From: Hyphomicrobiales bacterium
GTDB lineage: Bacteria; Pseudomonadota; Alphaproteobacteria; Rhizobiales; Rhizobiaceae
Length of the DNA: 64,000 nucleotides
Direction of reading: 5' to 3'
NCBI GenBank assembly: GCA_900469445.1
Contig: UBXM01000006.1
Coordinates: forward strand, 248,001-312,000
The position numbers and the translations under genes are program-made. A model generated the notes under the pieces. It saw only the letters and a program-made list of their open reading frames with translations. It was not told the origin of the DNA and did not search any database. This document shows positions 51,534-59,856 of the stretch, piece after piece (within the stretch, counting starts at the first letter, position 1; each line of letters opens with the position of its first letter).

Positions 51534-51634
51534 GCTGATGCCTATGATGCGGTGGACAAAGTCAATGTCGGACGTCGAACTGTCAGTCGTTTCCACTTGC
51601 TCCCTATCCTCAATTATCTCAACAGCGAGCCGTT

Positions 51635-52036
51635 TCACGGGTTGGAGAAATTGATGGTGGCGGTTTCCCCGACTTGAGAGAACGAGATTTCACGTGGGCC
51701 AATTGTCCACGTGGCTACAAGGCCGAGATCGTGTCCCAATTGGTCTTTAGGTTGGCCGAAGTGAGCCACTAAACTCTCGAAAAAACTCTTCGGCTTGTTA
51801 GTCGAAATCGCACAAGCTTTGTGAGCGTCTTTTCCCTGTGAAATCCAGAAGGAGACGGAGAGGTTTTCGGTGGCGGCGCTTCGCTCCCAACCAACTACGT
51901 CAACTGATCCACCGTTGTGAGAGACAAAACTGCTACGCCACACTTCGAGCTTAGTCTGATCGACTTCGTTCCACCCGAGGCTCGTACCCCTGTGCCTTGC
52001 CTCTACAATGCTCTTCGAGTCGCAGATCGCCAACAA
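51635..52036 (-). CDS. Hypothetical protein, up to 133 residues
   Basis: Not recognised. The centre alternates beta-like stretches (LEVWRSSFVS, GSVDVVGWER, NLSVSFWIS) and ends LGLVATWTIGPREISFSQVGETATINF, suggesting a small beta-rich fold. No signal peptide or TM. The first start is TTG without a clear ribosome binding site, so the protein may begin further in. It is isolated between the malic-enzyme operon and a kinase, both also on the minus strand. Confidence 0.5.
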   Translation of the reverse strand: MLAICDSKSIVEARHRGTSLGWNEVDQTKLEVWRSSFVSHNGGSVDVVGWERSAATENLSVSFWISQGKDAHKACAISTNKPKSFFESLVAHFGQPKDQLGHDLGLVATWTIGPREISFSQVGETATINFSNP

Positions 52037-52184
52037 TGCGCTAAAAACATCAGGCGAGCTGGCTCTGGCTGTCTCTCGGTAGTAGCATGGCGGAATGGAC
52101 GAAAATTTTCATGGGGCCCATTATCGTCATTGCCGCTTCCCTTCGATTGTGGGTGATTTCGAGCGCAGAGGTTTGGCTTAGCTC

Positions 52185-53489
52185 CTAACTTCTCTGATCG
52201 GTCGCCGACTGCTCCATTCGTGCTGGGTCAACTTGTTCGCGCGTGCCTATTGGAAGCAGAACTTCGAAAACAGCGCCACCTAGTACCCCATTTCGGACCT
52301 TGACTTCACCGCCATGATTACGAGCGATTGCTCGACATATGGATAGACCGATGCCCATGCCATTCGATTTTGTGGTGACGAAGCTATCGAAAATCTGGTG
52401 CTCCATGCCATTCGGCACGCCGGAGCCCGAGTCTTCGATCTCTACGATAATTTCCTCCCCTCGCGTGCGACTTCTCACGAAAACCCTTTTCTGATCCTCG
52501 ACCGTCTGTGCGGCCGCGTATATTGCGTTCATCAGCAGATTGACGAACAGCTGTTGAACCTGAATCGAATCTAGGTTGGCCGAGGGCAGAGAGGGCGAAA
52601 GGTCGAGAACGAAATTGGTGGCTCTGCCGTCTACGTTCAGCTTGACGAAATGCAGTGCCGTGGTGATCTGAGAATTGATGTCGCACTGAGACATTGTGGG
52701 CTGGGATTTACTCGATAGTTCTTTGACACGCTGGATCACGTCGTTTGCGCGGTGTACGCTTTCCTCGATCCGCCCCATGAGCTCGCGGATCTTCGGAACG
52801 TTGGGTTGATCTCGTGCAAGCCATCGTAAAGTGGTCGTGACGTCTGTTAGCACTACAGATAGAGGCTGCCGGACTTCGTGGACAATGGAACCGGAGAACT
52901 CGGCAAGGAGTGATAGCCGTGCAAATCGCGTGAACTCCTCGTCCATCTTTCTGAGCTCCCGCTCCATTCGAGATTGCTCGGTGACATCCATGATCATCAA
53001 GACCGTCCGATCGGAGGTCACGGCTTTCTGTGGATACGACACCATGAACAACGCATCGATCAGCCGACCGTCGAGGGTCTTGATCTTTATTGTCTGTGTA
53101 AGATTTGGTTGACCTCGAAATCGTGCAGTCATCACCGCTTCAGATGCGCCGGGGGAGGCGGCAAAAATATAAGCCACGGGCCCTATCAACTGAGAAGGAT
53201 CGGTTGCTCCGAAAATCGAGAGTGCGACATCATTTACTTCTTTTACCATCACGGTAGAATTCGCGAAGTCCACCAAAGCCGGATTTTGGGCGAGGTGTGC
53301 TTCGATGTCGGTGACGCCTCGATTCCTCAGATCCTGAAAAATCTCACGCATGTGGCTCGAGTCGACTTGCAGAATGCCAGTTGGAATGTTTCCCAAAAGA
53401 GTCCTGTACCGGGCTTCACTCGCTCTGACTTCCTGAAGTTCGCCCTCGACTTCCAGGAGCCGAGCAGCCAACGCATCTATGGTTGTCAT
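52185..53489 (-). CDS. PAS-domain sensor histidine kinase
   Basis: 434 residues, soluble, a clear paralogue of the kinase at 24300-25592. It has the same N-terminal coil (VEGELQEVRASEARYRTLL), a PAS domain with the IEAHLAQNPALVDFANSTVMVKEVNDVA insertion, HisKA with His in SGSIVHEVRQPLSVV, and HATPase_c ending GMGIGLSICRA. GGAAG lies six bases before the ATG. Unlike its paralogue it has no adjacent FixJ-type regulator, so it may signal to one encoded elsewhere, possibly those at 9201 or 25651. Confidence 0.93.
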   Translation of the reverse strand: MTTIDALAARLLEVEGELQEVRASEARYRTLLGNIPTGILQVDSSHMREIFQDLRNRGVTDIEAHLAQNPALVDFANSTVMVKEVNDVALSIFGATDPSQLIGPVAYIFAASPGASEAVMTARFRGQPNLTQTIKIKTLDGRLIDALFMVSYPQKAVTSDRTVLMIMDVTEQSRMERELRKMDEEFTRFARLSLLAEFSGSIVHEVRQPLSVVLTDVTTTLRWLARDQPNVPKIRELMGRIEESVHRANDVIQRVKELSSKSQPTMSQCDINSQITTALHFVKLNVDGRATNFVLDLSPSLPSANLDSIQVQQLFVNLLMNAIYAAAQTVEDQKRVFVRSRTRGEEIIVEIEDSGSGVPNGMEHQIFDSFVTTKSNGMGIGLSICRAIARNHGGEVKVRNGVLGGAVFEVLLPIGTREQVDPARMEQSATDQRS

Positions 53490-53743
53490 TGATCGCTTCC
53501 TTGTCCCGTGTCTGGCCCCGAAAGCTCGTGGACCGCCCCGCCGCTAGTTGCGGCATATACCGGACCTTCGTCAAGGATGCTCAGGAGCTTCGGGTTGCGG
53601 CTAGGGGGCAACCAGTAGATGCCGATAAGGGATGGAAGATGTGTCTCTCTGAACGGACGTCGTCGCAATGAGAGGGAGATCAAGAATATTTGGGGGCCTT
53701 GCCCGCGCAGTAGTTTTGGGGCGTGATTTTTGAGGGTACGGTC

Positions 53744-54553
53744 TCAATCGCAGTAGATTGGCGAAATGGGAAGCTTGACATCGAACTCAGCGCCGTACGG
53801 TGCTCTATTTCGGGCTGTGATTGTACCTCCATGAAAGCCGACGATGAGTTGGCAGATAAACAGGCCAATTCCCATGCCTCCACTTTTCGTCGAGTACGAT
53901 CGGTCGAAAATCTTACCCTTAATGGAGGGACTTATGCCGCTGCCAGTGTCTCCGACACGGAGCGTTAGCCAGTTTTCCTCTAACTTGCACTCGAGCTCTA
54001 TGGTTCGATGACTGGAGCTGGATCCCTCGATCGCCTCGATCGCGTTTGCAACGAGATTCAGTAGAACTTGGCGCAGTTGTTCTTTATCTCCTTGAACCAT
54101 GACGCTTTGGCCGACAGGGATCAGTTCGATTTCTATTCCGGTGGCGACGCACCGATCCGATGACGCGATAATCACGTCGCCGAGTAGCTCAGACACCGGA
54201 ATGGTTTCAACTTTGTGCGGCTTATCCACGAACATGAACCTGGCGCGGTCCATCATTTCGCTGGTTTGGTGAGCGATCATGGCGATCGTCTCTAACATTT
54301 TAGAGACGTGCGACACGTCGACATCATCGCGCGACAGCCAACGAATACAGGCATTAGCAGTGGTAGCAATCGCGGTAAGTGGCTGACGAGTCTCGTGGAT
54401 GATAACGCTCGCCAGTGCGTCGACTTCTGATTCATTGCTGGCAGTGTAATTTTCTGTGCCCTCGTTAGCCAGGTCATCCAACGTTGAACAAGGAGGAGGC
54501 TGCAGACCCGTGAGCCTCGGGAGAGGGTTGAGATCGATTTGCGACACTCTCAT
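53744..54553 (-). CDS. Short histidine kinase without a recognised sensor domain
   Basis: 269 residues. About 45 N-terminal residues without a known domain precede HisKA (His in LASVIIHETRQPLTAI) and HATPase_c (VLLNLVANAIEAIEG; GDTGSGISPSIKGKIF; GMGIGLFICQL). The input may come from a partner protein. Start 54553 has GGGAGGGG eight bases upstream; upstream residues are Cys/Arg-rich and unlikely. An ACATACCGATGT-type element (54600-54615, minus strand) lies about 50 bases upstream. Confidence 0.9.
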   Translation of the reverse strand: MRVSQIDLNPLPRLTGLQPPPCSTLDDLANEGTENYTASNESEVDALASVIIHETRQPLTAIATTANACIRWLSRDDVDVSHVSKMLETIAMIAHQTSEMMDRARFMFVDKPHKVETIPVSELLGDVIIASSDRCVATGIEIELIPVGQSVMVQGDKEQLRQVLLNLVANAIEAIEGSSSSHRTIELECKLEENWLTLRVGDTGSGISPSIKGKIFDRSYSTKSGGMGIGLFICQLIVGFHGGTITARNRAPYGAEFDVKLPISPIYCD

Positions 54554-54711
54554 GTGACGTACCCCTCCCGTCCGCGAAACCGACCGAGACCTACATTCCT
54601 CTGCACATCGGTATGTGGAGCTACAGGGTGGCATCCTTGCATAACCGACACAGGGGAAATCTTGGATTTTTCTTGGAAGTCACCGAAGCAACCAACGCCT
54701 TGCTGAAGCTG

Positions 54712-56280
54712 CTAACGGGGCAGGCCAGCAGCAATTAGTGCTTCACGGAACAGATCCATATCGTCGCTTCGTTGCAAGTTGACCCATTGGGAGACACGGG
54801 AGCCATGAAGATCCGGGCTTCTGTCCCGAAGTATCTTGATGGCCATGCCTGCTTCTCTGATATTCCCCTGCAGAGAGTGGCTTGCAGCTAAGACTGCTGA
54901 TGTTTGGGGAGCGCGAGGCATCAGCCGATAGGCTTCCCTCGCGTCGACGTAGGCCTCCTGGTGATGTCCTAAAATAATATTTCCTAGAGATCCCAGTATT
55001 TTGATATTGGCCAGTTGCGTCTTGTTGGGATTCAGCCTCGCGGCATCTGCAACCCGTTGTAGCCCTCTCGCTGTGGCACCAGCGGAGATCATTTGGGCCC
55101 CACTAAGGAACAGGGCCGAAGCGTTCATAGGATCGAGCGCCAGTGCACGATCGAAATGTTCGAGCGTGGCGCTCAAGTCCCCTTCGAAATGTCCCAACGC
55201 GTAAGCAGATTGAACGAGCACAAGAGGATCATCACAATTCAACTGCAACGCCGTACGTGCGTGCTCGATTGCCGAAGTCTGTTCCAGGTCCGCTTCCTCA
55301 ACACCGCGGAGTAATTTCAGCCAAACGTAACACCACGCTGCTGCAGAGTGCGCTAGCGCATTGTCCGGGTCTAGTTGCAAAGACTTCTTGAGAAGCGTGA
55401 GAGCTCTTCTCATGCCTTCCTTTGTATCCCTGCGCACCTCGAGCATCCCTAGCTTATAATAATCATCTGCCGTCGCTGGTGGCGTCCGGGTGAGGATCAA
55501 ATGGCTAGCCGCTTTCGTCTCGAAAAATATGTCGAGTGCGCCGTGAACCGAAGATTCTACTTCATCCTGCAAGACAAAACCGCGATCGATGGTGCCATTG
55601 AAACGGTTGGCCCACATGCAGATGCCCGTGGCGGAATCGACTACTCGCAGAGCGATCCTAAGATCTCCATGCAAGTGTTGAACGCTACCTTCGAGAAAGA
55701 AATCCGGCGCGGGACCGTCGAGGTAAGTCGACGAAGATGAACTCCTGGCGCTCCTCCTGTCCTCGGATGACAAAACGTTGATAGAGCGGATGCGACTAAG
55801 CGCGCCGATAAGAACATCCCGCAAACCGTCACAGAAGTGGCCGACTTGATCGTCTTTGCCCACATTCGATAGAGACAACACTGCGACTCTGGGCTTCATT
55901 AGGCTAGAAATGGCCGCGCGGTTATAGCGGCGCTGAGTCGGGAATTCGACTCCATCAGCCGCCGTTTCTTGAAGGGTCACCGCCGATCCTGCGAACCTCA
56001 AGCCTCTTTTCGATACGGTCTGTACAAGTCTCTGGCTGCGCCCATCGTCGCCGATAGCGCTTCTAGCGGCATTAATTTGGCTATAGAGAGTGGAGGTGGA
56101 TACGTGCGCCTTCTTCCAGACGATTTCCAGCATTGCCTCATGGCTAACTACCATCCCGCGATTTTCGATTAGAAGCCATAGGAGGTCGAAGGTCTGCGCT
56201 GTGACTGGAACGGCTGCACCGGATTTGGTCAGCTCGCGCGTCCGACCATTGATCTCAAAATCCTCGAAGGAATACTTCAT
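54712..56280 (-). CDS. Winged-helix (OmpR/CadC-type) regulator with TPR domain
   Basis: 522 residues. The Trans_reg_C winged helix is at 1-100 (FEDFEINGRTRELTKSGAAV, TLYSQINAARSAIGDDG, QTVSKRGLRF). A middle domain similar to that of CadC/adenylate-cyclase-like proteins follows (PRVAVLSLSNVGKDDQ, DFFLEGSVQHLHGDLRIALRVVDSATG), then several TPR units (about 270-500). No TM helix, so unlike CadC it is cytoplasmic. Start 56280 has GGAG six bases upstream. It probably senses a ligand or partner through the TPRs; targets unknown. It lies upstream of the short kinase on the same strand. Confidence 0.88.
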   Translation of the reverse strand: MKYSFEDFEINGRTRELTKSGAAVPVTAQTFDLLWLLIENRGMVVSHEAMLEIVWKKAHVSTSTLYSQINAARSAIGDDGRSQRLVQTVSKRGLRFAGSAVTLQETAADGVEFPTQRRYNRAAISSLMKPRVAVLSLSNVGKDDQVGHFCDGLRDVLIGALSRIRSINVLSSEDRRSARSSSSSTYLDGPAPDFFLEGSVQHLHGDLRIALRVVDSATGICMWANRFNGTIDRGFVLQDEVESSVHGALDIFFETKAASHLILTRTPPATADDYYKLGMLEVRRDTKEGMRRALTLLKKSLQLDPDNALAHSAAAWCYVWLKLLRGVEEADLEQTSAIEHARTALQLNCDDPLVLVQSAYALGHFEGDLSATLEHFDRALALDPMNASALFLSGAQMISAGATARGLQRVADAARLNPNKTQLANIKILGSLGNIILGHHQEAYVDAREAYRLMPRAPQTSAVLAASHSLQGNIREAGMAIKILRDRSPDLHGSRVSQWVNLQRSDDMDLFREALIAAGLPR

Positions 56281-56489
56281 CACCAGCTCCCGGCGGTTGT
56301 CGTATAGTGGCTGGGGGGATGTGTGAAGTCAACGATCAGGGCTTCCGCGGAGCCTTCCAGCGATCCGCCCTCTGAGGCTCCCGCTCAAGACCCTCGCACG
56401 ATCACGTAGGCCGATGCCTTGGTTTCGCCTTCACTCCATCCAACAAAAGCATGTCCGGAAGGACTACTCGAAGTATCGGAAGGTTTATC

Positions 56490-56792
56490 ATGTTAAAAAG
56501 AATCGCGTTTGCCCTTTTGTCCGTCCTGTCGACCGCCGCGGTCGCAAACGCATCCAGTGATAGTGCTTGGAATGCGTTGTTCGCTAAGGCGAATGGCACT
56601 TGTATCGGCCAGTCTCGGATGGACACGCCTGAGGCAAGCGCACCGGTTGTATTCGATGACTCTGTCGGGAAGATCGCTGTCATGCTCAGGGGCAAGGTCG
56701 GCAGAAACAAGCCCACCGTGAATTTGATTTGCCTTTATGACAAAAAGACCGGGAAAGCTTCACTCGAAGAGTTTCGCTGGTTGGGTAAATGA
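56490..56792 (+). CDS. Small secreted protein of unknown function
   Basis: 100 residues. A signal peptide (LKRIAFALLSVLSTAAVANA) is followed by a small beta-rich periplasmic domain with two Cys (GTCIGQ and NLICLYDK) that could form a disulfide. No family recognised. Start 56490 has GGAAGG six bases upstream. Divergent from the winged-helix/TPR regulator. Confidence 0.72.
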   Translation: MLKRIAFALLSVLSTAAVANASSDSAWNALFAKANGTCIGQSRMDTPEASAPVVFDDSVGKIAVMLRGKVGRNKPTVNLICLYDKKTGKASLEEFRWLGK

Positions 56793-56869
56793 TGCCCTGC
56801 TGCCGCAGGTGAAACTTGCGGCAGCCCCTGCATTGACCCTGCTATCCGCCAGCTTTGACCCAGAGGCCG

Positions 56870-57421
56870 TTAGGCTGGGGCTAACTCCGGTGTTGGCTGA
56901 AGTGGCATGCCCCTACGGCGTCTGGATTTCGGTTTATGGGCCACGTTCCATAGCTGATGCGAGGGATCGAAAACTCCAGGTAAGGGAAAATAGTCGTTGA
57001 TAAGCATGAAGTCGCGGGTGTTGACGGTCGCGATAGGGCGCTGATGTTCGATCGACAATGCAGCAATGGCGAGATCCTGACCTGGCGGTCTGAGGCGTTT
57101 CGAATCTGTTATTTTCCAGAGGCTCCTCAGTGCCGGGACCTCCATCATTCGGGCCTGCAGGTGTGCAGCCGCGAAAGTCATTTCTAGAGGTGCGTGACCG
57201 GACGTATGAAGAAGGCGGTCGAGCCAATTCCTCAAGCGCTCGCCCGCAACGGGGTCATAACGGCTTTTGATGGCGATACCCATCTCGATCTCAAGGACAA
57301 CCGGATAGCACAGGATAAGCTCGGGTCTTTCGAGAAACCATTTCTCGATCGCCGGGTGCTGTTTTGGTTTGTAGGTTTCACTAATAATATTGGTGTCAGC
57401 CAAAAAACTGCAAACATGCAT
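56870..57421 (-). CDS. PIN-domain toxin, VapC-like
   Basis: 183 residues. The PIN acidic residues are in place: Asp9 (LADTNIISE), Glu44 (VVLEIEMGI), Asp116 (GQDLAIAAL) and Asp137 (TVNTRDFM), as in FitB/VapC-type ribonucleases. The C-terminal 35 residues (KSRRRRGMPLQPTPELAPA) are a basic extension not needed for the fold. Start 57421 gives the usual distance to the first Asp. No antitoxin precedes it on the same strand; instead a Phd-like gene diverges from it at 57547. Confidence 0.88.
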   Translation of the reverse strand: MHVCSFLADTNIISETYKPKQHPAIEKWFLERPELILCYPVVLEIEMGIAIKSRYDPVAGERLRNWLDRLLHTSGHAPLEMTFAAAHLQARMMEVPALRSLWKITDSKRLRPPGQDLAIAALSIEHQRPIATVNTRDFMLINDYFPLPGVFDPSHQLWNVAHKPKSRRRRGMPLQPTPELAPA

Positions 57422-57546
57422 CAGTAGCCCTCGCCACAAGGTTACAGTGATTTAATCGCATGACTTATCGGTGTATCATTGTTGCGTAAGCCGATTCTTA
57501 CATTTGAAGCTCTTTTGGTTAATGAAACCTTAAGTGGAGAAATCCT

Positions 57547-57744
57547 GTGTCCGCATTCGACGATGAATGGAGCCGTGGCGATGCCGAACGGCATATTTCG
57601 GTTGTTTTAGGGGCAGCCAAGACCGGGCACGTTCAAAGGGTCATCGATGTCGATGGCACTTTCGAAATTAGGTTTGTGAGGGCGAAGACCGGGCCGACCA
57701 TCGCCGATATATTGGCGGAAGGTAATCCGCTCAAAAAAAAATAG
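57547..57744 (+). CDS. Small Phd/YefM-like antitoxin candidate
   Basis: 65 residues. DAERHISVVLGAAKTGHVQRV followed by IDVDGTFEIRFV and a short tail (ILAEGNPLKKK) follows the prevent-host-death antitoxin pattern (helix, then the DNA-binding strand and a toxin-binding tail), although sequence identity is low. GTG start with GGAG eight bases upstream. It is divergent from the PIN toxin with 125 bases between, an unusual arrangement for a toxin-antitoxin pair. Function inferred. Confidence 0.55.
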   Translation: MSAFDDEWSRGDAERHISVVLGAAKTGHVQRVIDVDGTFEIRFVRAKTGPTIADILAEGNPLKKK

Positions 57745-58145
57745 GGTTCTTCGTATCGAGTGTGGAGTTCCTTGTCGGATCTCCGCTTACGCCATCAGAA
57801 GCGGATAGCAATCCTGGTTTGCGACCTGTCTGAAGCTGAAGCCACCGGGCTCATTCGACTCGTACGCATGGAACACCGTGACGTCTCCCTCAGAGCAGTT
57901 CATCCAAGAGATCAGCGCGGCCATGTACGTCGCCGACGGCGAAAGTGTGAAGTTGGCTATCGGGCATTGGCGTCTCCGGTCTCGCGCTTCGGCACCTGAT
58001 TTCTATCGTGTCGCCACCGCACATGCAGGGACGTTGGTAGACAACCAGATCTAGGGCCAAAAGGTGAGCAAACTCTTGTATAGCTTCGAGAAAACAACCT
58101 CCCGGCTACGATGTCCTCATCCCAAATCAACGGAGGTCTGGAAGT
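57745..58145. other. 401-base region with at most one small gene
   Basis: The only protein-like frame is the 58-codon one at 57878-58054, listed separately. A second frame from 57760 overlaps it in another register, starts without ATG and turns Arg-rich; I regard it as chance or remnant. No hairpins seen. Confidence 0.4.
57878..58054 (+). CDS. Possible 58-residue protein or gene remnant
   Basis: GTG start; the frame is open upstream to 57799 without another usual start codon. The product contains EQFIQEISAAMYVADGES and VKLAIGHWRL, which look like real protein, but no family is recognised. It could be a small gene or the 3' end of a broken one. It lies between the antitoxin-like gene and an AraC regulator, same strand. 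Confidence 0.3.
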   Translation: MTSPSEQFIQEISAAMYVADGESVKLAIGHWRLRSRASAPDFYRVATAHAGTLVDNQI

Positions 58146-58709
58146 ATGAATGGCAACTATCAAGGTACAAGTTCTACCGTCGCAATGGGCCGCGCCCTAT
58201 CGGCAGAACACATTGGATGGGGCCAACAGCGCGGCGCTATGACCATCGAGCAGCTGGGCGAGCAAACGTCTTTCAGCACGAAGTTCACGCCGGACCTGCG
58301 GTCGCTTACGTTCCCGGTGCCGACGCATCTTTCCAAAGGTGGATTGCCCGACTGGAAAATGAAGAAAGTTCGCGCGTTTATCCTGAACAATCTCTCGGTC
58401 AATATTTCTGCGGATAGTATGGCTGCCGTCTGCGGCTTGAGTACGACCCATTTTCAGCGGTCTTTCGGACGTAGTTTCGGCTGCTCGCCGCATCGCTATG
58501 TCACAAAGCTCCGTTTGGAACTCGCGAGACAAATGTTGCTGGAGACCGATTGGCCGATCAAGTTTATCGCGTTGGAATGCGGAATGTCCGACCAGTCGCA
58601 CTTCAACAAAGTCCTAAAACGTGAGTGCGGCATCACACCTTGGACGTTGAGGCGGCAGGGCCGAACCATTGCTGTTCGCCCAGAGGCCAGCCGAATACTT
58701 CTGACGTAG
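58146..58709 (+). CDS. AraC-family transcriptional regulator, short form
   Basis: 187 residues. About 75 N-terminal residues without a recognised domain precede an AraC DNA-binding domain (about 80-180): VNISADSMAAVCGLSTTHFQRSF and WPIKFIALECGMSDQSHFNKVLKRECGITPW. GGAGG lies nine bases upstream of the ATG. The next gene (Tat isochorismatase-like hydrolase) is in the same direction 212 bases away and could be its target. Similar in build to the AraC protein at 9957-10418. Confidence 0.9.
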   Translation: MNGNYQGTSSTVAMGRALSAEHIGWGQQRGAMTIEQLGEQTSFSTKFTPDLRSLTFPVPTHLSKGGLPDWKMKKVRAFILNNLSVNISADSMAAVCGLSTTHFQRSFGRSFGCSPHRYVTKLRLELARQMLLETDWPIKFIALECGMSDQSHFNKVLKRECGITPWTLRRQGRTIAVRPEASRILLT

Positions 58710-58805
58710 CGGCTTGGCTGCTTGGATGTAGCGGTCGCCTACGTCTCCTTACCGTCGATTTCTCTAAATTAGCGACCTTAATCACTATGTGATAATGTAT
58801 CGCAT

Positions 58806-58819
58806 ACCGTCGTATATCT
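58806..58819. promoter_or_regulatory. ATAC-N4-GTAT dyad upstream of the isochorismatase-like gene
   Basis: ATACCGTCGTATAT sits about 105 bases before the start codon and matches the recurring dyad type found at 7371 and 51521. Possible operator, for example for the adjacent AraC protein or a FixJ-type regulator. Confidence 0.3.
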
Positions 58820-58921
58820 TTCGACATTTCCGTGCACTGCTATCACCAAGCTGCGTTTCGCCACGAAACGATGAGCCGACGTCGAAGCGCTCGGCAAACA
58901 ATCTAAAAAGATAGGTGCCAT

Positions 58922-59731
58922 ATGTGTACTGATTGCAACCCTCCGTCACGCCGTGGGTTCTTGACCGCATTGGGCTCTGTAGCGCTTGGCGGTATGGCGC
59001 TGGCTACGACGGCCAGCGCCCAAGAACTACCCGCAGACAAATATTCCGACCCTAAGTTCCCGGCGTTGCAAGACCCCGGAATGAAGCTCGATCCGAGTAG
59101 AGCTGCCCTTGTCGTGATCGATCCCCAAGTCGACTTTATGAGCCCATCAAGCCCAGCGTGGCCAGTTGTCGGCGAGAGCGTGACCGAGCACAACGTCGTG
59201 CCGAACCTGGTCCGCCTGTTCCGCGCTGCAAAGTCTGCCGACATGCCTGTCGTTATATCACCTCACTACTACTACCCGCACGATCATAAATGGAAGGTAC
59301 AAGGACCGCTGGAGATCCTGCAGCACAAACTCGGTATGTTCGACCGAAAGGGTCCGCTGACGCTCGACGGGTTCGCTGGGTCGGGTGCGGAATGGATGCC
59401 CGAGTTCAAGGAGTACATCGAGGACGGCAAGACGATCGTGTGCTCACCGCACAAATTGTATGGGCCGCAGGTTAATGACCTTGTCCTCCAGCTCGGCAAG
59501 CAGCGGATCAACCAGGTCGTTCTAGCCGGGATGGCCGCGAACCTATGCGTCGAATCCCATCTCAGACATCTGCTCGAACACGGGTTCGAGGTTGCGGTCG
59601 TCAGGGATGCGATCGCAGCTGCAAAGTTGCCGGAGGGTGACGGCTACATGGCCGCGCTAATCAACTTCCGTTTCATCGCGAATGGCCTTTGGACAACGGA
59701 CAGATCCATTCAGGAGATGGCTCGCGGATAG
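58922..59731 (+). CDS. Tat-exported isochorismatase-family cysteine hydrolase
   Basis: 269 residues. The twin-arginine signal is SRRGFLTALGSVALGGMALA (9-28). The isochorismatase fold follows with the catalytic triad Asp67 (VVIDPQVDF), Lys178 (SPHKLYGP) and Cys209 (AANLCVESH), and the cis-peptide segment GMAANLC before the Cys. The family includes nicotinamidases and amidohydrolases as well as isochorismatase, so the substrate is open. Periplasmic export is unusual for this family. The ribosome binding site is weak. Confidence 0.9.
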   Translation: MCTDCNPPSRRGFLTALGSVALGGMALATTASAQELPADKYSDPKFPALQDPGMKLDPSRAALVVIDPQVDFMSPSSPAWPVVGESVTEHNVVPNLVRLFRAAKSADMPVVISPHYYYPHDHKWKVQGPLEILQHKLGMFDRKGPLTLDGFAGSGAEWMPEFKEYIEDGKTIVCSPHKLYGPQVNDLVLQLGKQRINQVVLAGMAANLCVESHLRHLLEHGFEVAVVRDAIAAAKLPEGDGYMAALINFRFIANGLWTTDRSIQEMARG

Positions 59732-59856
59732 GCGTACCAGCGTTGCGCCTCACTTAGCGCGCAGCGCGCACCCGTACCTTGGAAGATTGTACCGTCGAAC
59801 TCGGAGGTGCCTCGGTGTTTGTCTACCGATGACCTCCGACACCATCCGGCCACCCC

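Noticed and set aside
53486-53683. 65-codon frame ending ATGA at the kinase start
   Set aside because: The stop/start overlap looks like coupling, but the frame begins at TTG without a ribosome binding site and the product is low-complexity; probably chance.
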